Of a stretch of DNA of 21,947 bases, positions 20,301 through 21,947 are shown piece by piece (position 1 is the stretch's first letter; each line of letters starts with the position of its first letter). The notes beneath the pieces were generated by a model. The model was not told the origin of the DNA and did not search any database. It worked only from the letters and a program-made list of their open reading frames with translations. Made by a program: the position numbers and the translations under genes. The stretch spans positions 298,786-320,732 of the forward strand of contig NW_003138320.1 of assembly GCF_000003605.2 (NCBI RefSeq), read 5' to 3'. Source of the DNA: Saccoglossus kowalevskii (lineage: Eukaryota > Hemichordata > Enteropneusta > Harrimaniidae).

Positions 20301-21363
20301 TTATACAAATTTTATACAACACACATCATCAAGTGATCGAGACACTTATACACAGTAAACATGTGTTCTATTTCTGAAATTAATCTATGAGGCAAGTCAC
20401 ATATTTACCTTCTTTGGGGAGAACACACCCAAAGTACCACCATCTTCTCTCAATGCTATTCCCATTTCTGCTAACATCTCTTCTCGTTGAAGTCTTATTG
20501 TTTCTGTTTCCTTAAGTTTTTCTTCCCATGTTTTGTTCAGTTCTGCCATCAATTTCTCAGATTCCTATTACAAATTAATTATCTAGTTAGAGATGAATTT
20601 TTAGAAACTCTAAGAGGAAAGTGGCTGAATTTTGAAATGAAACTGCACAAGAATAAATCCCGGAAAAATATCCTGCAAGGACAAGGATAAAAAAATTCTG
20701 CACATCTGAATCTTGGTGGATAAAAAATTACAGCAAATTTGTCAAAGAAAACAATTTAGCACAAAACTAACTGAAGGTTAAAAATATTTTGTGAATTTTT
20801 TCTGTCATCTCCTCCTATACCATGGTTCAGCCCTTATGCAAATTGATTTAATTATGAACATGAAATTTGCACAAAAAGAGAGATTAATCTGATTATATTA
20901 AGATTTATTATTGGCTTTTGTTTATTGTGAAATTCACACACATCTGACAAACTCTTATAAGGATTCACATGATTTTAAACAGGCACTCAACTTGTGAAAA
21001 ACATGCATGGGAAAGAATGATTAATTATAAAATCATTCACCTTTTTTGTTGTGCTTGAGTAAATGTAGAAAGTGCAACAAATATGACACACATATTAAAT
21101 TAAGATAGAAAGAATTGAAAATATAATAAAAACAAAAATGTTAAAAAGACACGGTAGAAATTACCTTCAATCTGTCCATTGTATCTTCTTTTGTACGACT
21201 AATTATATTTTGCTTTGCTTCCTGATCACTAATTTCTATACCTTCTGAAATCAAGATTTCTTTTAATCTGGCAACCTCTTCTTTTAATTCACGGATAATC
21301 CTTGCATTTGGATCTTCATTAACAATAGCTTTACAGACAATCTGTTTGGCTCGATCAGCATAC
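185..21363 (-). CDS. unc-104/KIF1A: KIF1A/KIF1B/UNC-104-type kinesin-3 heavy chain, internal part (13 exons, both ends missing)
   Basis: Kinesin-3 motors of this type carry synaptic-vesicle precursors and other organelles towards microtubule plus ends. Thirteen minus-strand exons join in frame: 199, 156, 256, 193, 73, 109, 86, 69, 179, 147, 211, 106 and 184 nt, giving 655 complete codons. Order seen: end of the motor domain (RYADRAKQI), neck coil, coiled coil 1, FHA domain, coiled coil 2, the conserved KIF1B-type block ([20 protein letters not shown]), the [14 protein letters not shown] block, the [20 protein letters not shown] block, a variable acidic linker, and the block [20 protein letters not shown]. 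This order is that of vertebrate KIF1A/KIF1B. All introns are GT-AG, and every junction phase agrees. The ATP-binding motor core and the C-terminal PH domain lie outside the window. There are no frameshifts or stops, so the gene looks intact. Invertebrates usually have one gene for the vertebrate KIF1A/B/C set; assigning it to one vertebrate paralogue is not justified. Confidence 0.96.
1353..1429. repeat. 33-bp direct repeat, two copies 44 bp apart
   Basis: 1353-1385 and 1397-1429 match at 30 of 33 positions (shared ATGTTAATTTATGTGCAT). It looks like an old local duplication; the sequence between copies is 11 bp. Confidence 0.75.
1937..1949. promoter_or_regulatory. CTCF-like core motif CACCCTCTGGTGG
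   Basis: It agrees with the reverse-complement CTCF core YGCCMYCTRSTGG at 12 of 13 positions (A for G at position 2). It is isolated in intron sequence; binding is untested. Confidence 0.35.
2710..2815 (-). CDS. unc-104/KIF1A: KIF1 exon 12 of window: EIRIVEGQ segment
   Basis: A serine-rich start ([17 protein letters not shown]) leads to EIRIVEGQ, equivalent to EELRIVEGQ in KIF1A/KIF1B. A short variable tail ending NTPP follows. The exon is 35 codons plus one base. Donor GTGAGA; acceptor TTTTACAG. Confidence 0.93.
2816..3723 (-). other. intron 2816-3723
   Basis: This 908-bp intron includes a moderately GC-rich part (about 3060-3200) with a GC-box-like CCCCGCCCCCC at 3189-3199, a possible Sp1/KLF site. 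No exon or recognisable repeat was seen. Confidence 0.7.
3724..3934 (-). CDS. unc-104/KIF1A: KIF1 exon 11 of window: [20 protein letters not shown] block
   Basis: It encodes 70 codons, including [27 protein letters not shown] and [17 protein letters not shown], then an acidic NFDDDDYF. All are KIF1 family signatures. Acceptor is TTCTTCAG and donor GTTTGT (the least typical donor in the set). It joins the next exon at phase 0 (HKK|TKK). Confidence 0.96.
4141..4220 (-). mobile_element. tRNA-like SINE head
   Basis: The minus strand shows an A-box-like AGTGGTTGTCGC region and, about 35 nt on, AGTTAAAATCC, 9 of 11 with the B-box consensus GGTTCAAATCC. The middle (GACTCGTGACTGGTAGACCC) resembles anticodon and variable regions of tRNA-derived SINEs. 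It does not fold as an intact tRNA by eye. No tail or target duplication found. It lies in the 604-bp intron 3935-4538, which otherwise shows nothing. Confidence 0.5.
4539..4685 (-). CDS. unc-104/KIF1A: KIF1 exon 10 of window: [11 protein letters not shown] / [14 protein letters not shown]
   Basis: [11 protein letters not shown] is followed by a variable Thr/Ser-rich spacer, then [16 protein letters not shown], which matches KIF1A/B. Donor is GTGAGT. The exon ends two bases into an arginine codon, completed by the next exon. Confidence 0.96.
4862..5355. mobile_element. minisatellite-bearing element bracketed by perfect 18-bp inverted repeats
   Basis: GTAAAATCTGTATTAGAA (4862-4879) is exactly inverted at 5338-5355. 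Between them lies the 18-bp minisatellite and a short non-repetitive tail containing two isolated unit-like copies (near 5284 and 5321). Helentron-associated and similar non-autonomous elements carry minisatellites between short inverted repeats; this looks like one. The family is not identified and no target duplication is visible. Confidence 0.6.
4872..5250. repeat. 18-bp minisatellite GCCGCATCCCTAATAGAA, ~21 copies
   Basis: Copies are nearly identical. An ATTAGAA variant recurs every three units (54-bp higher-order period) in the left part. A GCATACCTTATAGAAGTC variant alternates every second unit (36-bp period) at about 5135-5243. Since 18 is a multiple of 3, frames stay open on both strands and give EAASLI-, AASIRD- and MRLLLG-type repeats. 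It is intronic and I do not regard it as coding. Confidence 0.97.
5626..5804 (-). CDS. unc-104/KIF1A: KIF1 exon 9 of window: QFVLL / [12 protein letters not shown] block
   Basis: It opens [20 protein letters not shown] and continues [20 protein letters not shown], close to KIF1A (VQFQFVLLTDTLYSPLPP...GATHYWTLEK). The exon is 59 codons plus two bases. Donor GTATGT lies within an AT-rich run; the leftover AT joins A of the next exon to give isoleucine, so the text reads ALDKF-I-QRLELM. Confidence 0.95.
6056..6124 (-). CDS. unc-104/KIF1A: KIF1 exon 8 of window: core of the KIF1B-type domain, 69-nt exon
   Basis: It encodes 23 codons, [20 protein letters not shown] then KKK, the best-conserved stretch of the kinesin-3 stalk (the Pfam KIF1B-type region). 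The usual family sequence at the exon start is RDLLWGN; here it reads RDDLWGN. Both ends are phase 0. Confidence 0.96.
6569..6785 (+). mobile_element. possible solo LTR or retroelement promoter fragment
   Basis: Two tandem units of ~61-65 bp (6569-6633 and 6634-6693, each starting CAGATT and ending TTAG) precede TATATAAA at 6694-6701. Twenty-nine bases later comes AATAAA (6730-6735), then a T-rich stretch and candidate CA ends (6749-6785). Close spacing of TATA box and poly(A) signal is typical of LTR U3-R-U5. No matching second LTR, primer-binding site or clear target duplication was seen, so ends are approximate. Confidence 0.35.
6655..6668 (+). promoter_or_regulatory. ZNF143/Staf-like motif CCCACAATGCATTG upstream of a TATA box
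   Basis: CCCACAATGCATTG matches the ZNF143 core consensus. A diverged copy, TTCCACAATGCATCA, sits at 6589-6603 in the preceding tandem unit. Both lie within about 110 bp upstream of the TATA box at 6694. Confidence 0.4.
7120..7205 (-). CDS. unc-104/KIF1A: KIF1 exon 7 of window: WAFRKW segment
   Basis: It encodes [19 protein letters not shown] then RYHQFTSLR, matching the WTE...WAFRKW...QFTSLR stretch of KIF1A/KIF1B after coiled coil 2. The exon is two bases plus 28 codons and ends at phase 0 at a strong GTAAGT donor. It is the first exon after the giant intron. Confidence 0.95.
8339..8432 (+). promoter_or_regulatory. possible promoter: AP-1-like site, TATA box, initiator
   Basis: TGACGCATGACTCA (8339-8352) contains a consensus AP-1 site. 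TATAAAA is at 8374-8380. An initiator-like TCACAGC places a start near 8402, 28 bp from the TATA box, the normal distance. The presumed 5' leader is 31 nt. Each element is common by chance; the order and spacing are what stand out. Confidence 0.45.
8433..8510 (+). CDS. possible first coding exon: signal-peptide-like ORF of a nested gene
   Basis: The ATG has a strong Kozak context (A at -3, G at +4). The 25-codon reading frame starts MASISYEF and has a hydrophobic core [10 protein letters not shown] followed by ETLSSAG, like a cleavable secretion signal; then comes TAG. It lies on the strand opposite the kinesin gene. A stop right after a signal peptide suggests splicing before the stop. GT at 8498-8499 is the only donor that both keeps the signal peptide and is in phase with the acceptor at 8996-8997, but TATC|GTCAGC is weak. 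It could instead be a broken relic or chance. The product is not recognised. Confidence 0.35.
   Translation: MASISYEFLTLVLLLSLAETLSSAG
8998..9232 (+). CDS. possible terminal coding exon of the nested gene
   Basis: A strong acceptor, nine T then ACTTGCAG, ends at 8997. One frame is open from there to the TAG at 9230-9232: one base plus 77 codons and the stop. It starts [12 protein letters not shown], with an N-glycosylation sequon (NST), and has two cysteines (YCLYKISC). Joined to the 8433-8497 piece it would give 99 residues. The composition is like translated AT-rich DNA and no family is recognised, so this remains a hypothesis. The poly(A) signal follows 37 bases later. Confidence 0.3.
9269..9310 (+). 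terminator. possible poly(A) signal with U/GU-rich downstream element
   Basis: AATAAA at 9269-9274 is followed by GTCTGCATG and a T/GT-rich stretch up to about 9308, the usual form of an animal cleavage and polyadenylation site. It lies on the plus strand just after the open frame ending at 9232. AATAAA is frequent in AT-rich DNA, so it is weak on its own. Confidence 0.35.
9573..10181. mobile_element. inverted-repeat-bounded element (~609 bp)
   Basis: The 28-bp sequence at 9573-9600 is repeated inverted at 10154-10181 with 26 of 28 matches (shared core CTTAATTTGCTCC). With a small gap the similarity extends inward to TCTAAAT. Such terminal inverted repeats suggest a non-autonomous DNA transposon. 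There is no transposase reading frame and no clear target duplication. It encloses the smaller element 9818-9951. Confidence 0.55.
9818..9951. mobile_element. MITE-like element with 18-19-bp terminal inverted repeats
   Basis: CTTAGGGAGGATTAATTT at 9818-9835 pairs with AAATTAATTCCTCCCTAAG at 9933-9951 with a single-base indel. The 134-bp length, short interior and AT-rich content fit a MITE. No target-site duplication is obvious. Confidence 0.6.
11144..11157 (+). promoter_or_regulatory. X-box-like (RFX) motif GTTGGCATGGCAAC
   Basis: It matches the ideal RFX-site palindrome GTTGCCATGGCAAC at 13 of 14 positions. A weaker copy, GTTGTCATGGCAAT, is at 9537-9550, and half-site pairs ATGGTTGTCAT and ATGGCAACCAT are at 16721-16731 and 16796-16806. 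RFX factors drive ciliary and some neuronal genes; any role here is inference. Confidence 0.4.
11461..11476 (-). promoter_or_regulatory. ZNF143/Staf-like motif CCCATAATGCATTGTG
   Basis: The minus strand reads CCCATAATGCATTGTG, matching the ZNF143 core YWCCCAYAATGCAYYG almost completely. It stands alone in the large intron, with no promoter or RNA gene seen next to it. Confidence 0.4.
11961..11980. repeat. short (ATA)n microsatellite
   Basis: Seven consecutive ATA/TAA triplets lie in the long intron. A similar short AATAAT run is at 1901-1920. Confidence 0.85.
13818..14225. repeat. minisatellite A: ~19-bp TCAATCATGTGATGTTGAG units
   Basis: Units of 19-21 bp alternate between TCAATCATGTGATGTTGAG and a longer form with AGAGTTCATCATG. 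The core TCATGTGA occurs about 18 times. Units differ by small indels, so no long reading frame survives. It grades into minisatellite B across a diverged segment at about 14226-14330. Confidence 0.93.
14330..15050. repeat. minisatellite B: ~22-bp TCCATCATGTGGTGTACAAGAG units with higher-order structure
   Basis: The unit is about 22 bp with core CATCATGTGG. Around 14349-14510 an ~89-bp block of four units is repeated nearly exactly (period 438 minus 349 = 89). From 14754 to about 14905 the units switch to a 24-bp type (GGTACAAGAATCCATAACGT then GGGT) in near-identical copies. The 78-79-codon open frames there are by-products of the 24-bp period. Confidence 0.93.
16296..16320. other. perfect 8-bp-stem hairpin in the long intron
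   Basis: ATATCTCA (16296-16303) pairs with TGAGATAT (16313-16320) around a 9-nt loop. No associated gene is seen; it may be chance in AT-rich DNA. Confidence 0.4.
16962..17070 (-). CDS. unc-104/KIF1A: KIF1 exon 6 of window: end of coiled coil 2 and acidic linker
   Basis: [14 protein letters not shown] continues CC2, followed by a family-variable, Ser/acid-rich linker ([20 protein letters not shown]). The exon is 36 codons plus one base. The donor GTAAGT at 16961-16956 opens the 9.76-kb intron. The A left over joins GT of the next exon to give serine, so the linker runs directly into DPQWTEKEY. No exon in between is required, but a cassette exon in the long intron cannot be excluded. Confidence 0.95.
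17130..17405. repeat. (GAT)n microsatellite with degenerate flanks
   Basis: A pure GAT run of about 19 copies (17252-17308) is embedded in imperfect GATAAT/GATGAT sequence. It fills most of the 404-bp intron 17071-17474, between exons 5 and 6. Its poly-Asp and poly-Ile open frames are artefacts of the repeat. Confidence 0.95.
17475..17547 (-). CDS. unc-104/KIF1A: KIF1 exon 5 of window: coiled coil 2, 73-nt exon
   Basis: This small exon reads [19 protein letters not shown] then EEQRL. It matches the CC2 segment between QEMEQR and DYESK in KIF1A. The acceptor is CAACAG and the donor is the strong GTAAGT. The first base completes the split arginine; the end is phase 0. Confidence 0.95.
17934..18104 (-). 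mobile_element. tRNA-derived SINE with A-tail
   Basis: Read on the minus strand, it starts GCCCAGTGGTACTCTGGTTA, with an A-box-like TGGTACTCTGG. A B box GGTTTGATTCC (18041-18051) follows after a 33-nt gap, the tRNA spacing of RNA polymerase III promoters. A ~90-nt non-tRNA body leads to a run of A residues (T run 17934-17945 on the plus strand). No clear target-site duplication was found. It lies antisense to nothing: it has the same orientation as the host kinesin gene. Confidence 0.7.
18179..18371 (-). CDS. unc-104/KIF1A: KIF1 exon 4 of window: end of FHA and start of coiled coil 2
   Basis: [20 protein letters not shown] closes the FHA domain. After a less conserved linker ([14 protein letters not shown]), [19 protein letters not shown] and KQEMEK open coiled coil 2, a strong KIF1 signature. 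The exon is 63 codons with two split codons. The AG before the donor GTAGGT joins the A of the next exon to give R. Confidence 0.97.
18360..18840. promoter_or_regulatory. CpG-rich block with palindromes, mostly in the 1-kb intron
   Basis: CpG dinucleotides are clustered here, unlike most of the window. Perfect palindromes are visible: GCGAGATCTCGC (18497-18508) and GACGCGCGTC (18523-18532). There is also a TCACGC-ATAAA-GCGTGA hairpin (18798-18814). It could be an intronic regulatory or alternative-promoter element, or a recent insertion not yet depleted of CpG. No gene product was recognised. Confidence 0.4.
19375..19630 (-). CDS. unc-104/KIF1A: KIF1 exon 3 of window: FHA domain, main part
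   Basis: It begins [20 protein letters not shown], a hallmark of the kinesin-3 FHA domain. Visible landmarks are TRVGK, the GTHIQDQHC turn and YVNGK. As in other KIF1 proteins, the canonical SxxH serine for phospho-threonine binding is absent (a Q stands three residues before the H), so classical phosphopeptide binding is doubtful. The exon is 85 codons plus one base; the split glycine codon is completed in the next exon. Donor is GTGAGA; the acceptor is a pyrimidine-rich ...TTTTTACAG. Confidence 0.97.
19631..20408 (-). other. introns at 20565-21164 and 19631-20408: nothing distinctive
   Basis: Both introns (600 bp and 778 bp) are AT-rich. I saw no repeat array, recognisable mobile element or extra exon in either. 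Both have ordinary GT-AG ends. Confidence 0.7.
20409..20564 (-). CDS. unc-104/KIF1A: KIF1 exon 2 of window: coiled coil 1 and pre-FHA segment
   Basis: It encodes 52 codons, starting [17 protein letters not shown] and ending [11 protein letters not shown], both near-invariant in KIF1-type kinesins. The heptad-like charged helix corresponds to CC1, which in known family members regulates dimerisation and autoinhibition. Both ends are phase 0 (acceptor AG 20565-20566, donor GTAAAT at 20408-20403), so the exon is frame-neutral if skipped. Confidence 0.96.
21165..21363 (-). CDS. unc-104/KIF1A: KIF1 exon 1 of window: motor domain end, neck linker and neck coil
   Basis: The first base completes the R of RYADRAKQI, the last signature of the kinesin motor domain. 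Next come the family-typical [20 protein letters not shown] (neck linker and neck coil) and a charged stretch (residues 40-66 of this fragment). The acceptor AG is at 21364-21365 and the donor GTAATT follows AAG at 21164. The exon starts after two codon bases and ends at phase 0. Vertebrate KIF1A has a longer, serine-rich insert after the neck coil; here it is short ([18 protein letters not shown]). The exon with the preceding motor-domain residues was not found up to 21947, so that intron exceeds 580 bp. Confidence 0.96.
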
Positions 21364-21947
21364 CTGTTTTGAAGAACATAGCAAAACCAGTGAACCCCTT
21401 TTCCTTTGGATATCAAGGAATTAAAGTTAACTCGAGCCACAGAAAGCACAGTTTATTTATTACTAAATGAGGTTTGCATTACAATATTGCAACTTGGAAA
21501 ATTAGTCTGAAACAACAAAGTACACATAGGGTAAGTATGTTGTTGTTTTTAATTTTTGTAAAACTGTTATTTGAAACTTAGGGAACTGATCATTACCACC
21601 AAGCCGGTTTCCTGTGAGTCTCCTGCCGCATGCGTTTCTTTACCGTACCGGCCGCTGCTTTACCGTACCGGCCGGTTCTTCACCGTTCAGGCCGGTTCTT
21701 TACCGTACCCGAAGGTCATTAGTCGTACCGGCAAGGCCGTTACCGTACTGGCAGGAGGCAATTCACACTTCTGACAAGTTAATTTATGCATTGATTTTCC
21801 GGTTTACCGGTAAAATGCCGACCTGTTTAAATTTCAGTTTTATGCACAGGATCGCCAGAGAAAGCAAAACTGTAGAATTAATTTGAAAAGAATTTGTTTA
21901 GTTTGTAGTTATAGTCTGTTTATAAATGAACAAAACAAAATGATTTC
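21364..21947 (-). other. intron (3' part), upstream of the first exon in the window
   Basis: This is the 3' part of the intron between the motor-domain exons and exon 1 of the window. No coding exon is visible. It holds the GC-rich tandem repeat at 21636-21760 and a perfect 12-bp palindrome TTTACCGGTAAA (21803-21814); the rest is AT-rich. Confidence 0.85.
21636..21760. repeat. GC-rich ~20-bp degenerate tandem repeat (TTTACCGTACCGGCCGG core)
   Basis: About six diverged units of roughly 20 bp are built on CTTTACCGTACCGGCCGGTT. They form a CpG-rich island in AT-rich intron sequence. The nearby palindrome TTTACCGGTAAA (21803-21814) shares the TTTACCG core. No coding potential is likely; the two overlapping open frames are low-complexity by-products. 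Confidence 0.85.

Overview
The window is animal nuclear DNA: AT-rich, intron-dominated, with GT-AG introns, tRNA-derived SINEs, micro- and minisatellites, and no bacterial-style gene packing. It holds the middle of one large gene on the minus strand, an orthologue of the kinesin-3 motor KIF1A/KIF1B/UNC-104. I could place 13 consecutive coding exons (21363 down to 185). Every splice junction keeps the reading frame: 1968 coding nt, 655 complete codons, and a partial codon at each end. Both gene ends lie outside the window. The motor core is upstream (beyond 21947) and the C-terminal half with the PH domain is downstream (below 1). The protein looks like a bilaterian single-copy KIF1. A marine invertebrate (hemichordate, echinoderm, mollusc or similar) fits the intron size and repeat types, but the sequence does not fix the taxon.

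Layout from gene 5' to 3' (right to left): end of motor domain and neck coil (21165-21363), coiled coil 1 (20409-20564), FHA domain (19375-19630 and 18179-18371), coiled coil 2 (18179-18371, 17475-17547, 16962-17070), the 9.76-kb intron 7206-16961, the conserved KIF1B-type stalk region (7120-7205, 6056-6124, 5626-5804, 4539-4685, 3724-3934), a variable acidic linker (2710-2815, first part of 185-368) and the start of the next conserved kinesin-3 domain (end of 185-368).

The introns hold most of the unusual content. (i) An 18-bp minisatellite (4872-5250) lies inside a unit bracketed by perfect 18-bp inverted repeats (4862-5355), like non-autonomous Helentron/HINE-type elements. (ii) An LTR-like promoter block (6569-6785) has tandem ZNF143/Staf-like motifs. 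(iii) The large intron carries, on the opposite strand, the parts of a possible nested gene for a small secreted protein: AP-1-like site, TATA box, initiator, Kozak ATG, signal peptide, then a strong acceptor, an open terminal exon and a poly(A) signal (8339-9300). (iv) Two nested inverted-repeat elements lie at 9573-10181 and 9818-9951. (v) A 1.2-kb E-box-rich minisatellite spans 13818-15050. (vi) A (GAT)n tract fills much of a 404-bp intron. (vii) There is a complete-looking SINE with A-tail (17934-18104), a CpG-rich block with perfect palindromes (18360-18840), and a GC-rich 20-bp tandem repeat (21636-21760).

The exon chain is very secure. The nested gene is the most interesting new proposal but is inference: its only in-frame splice uses a weak donor. 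No prokaryotic or viral system is present.
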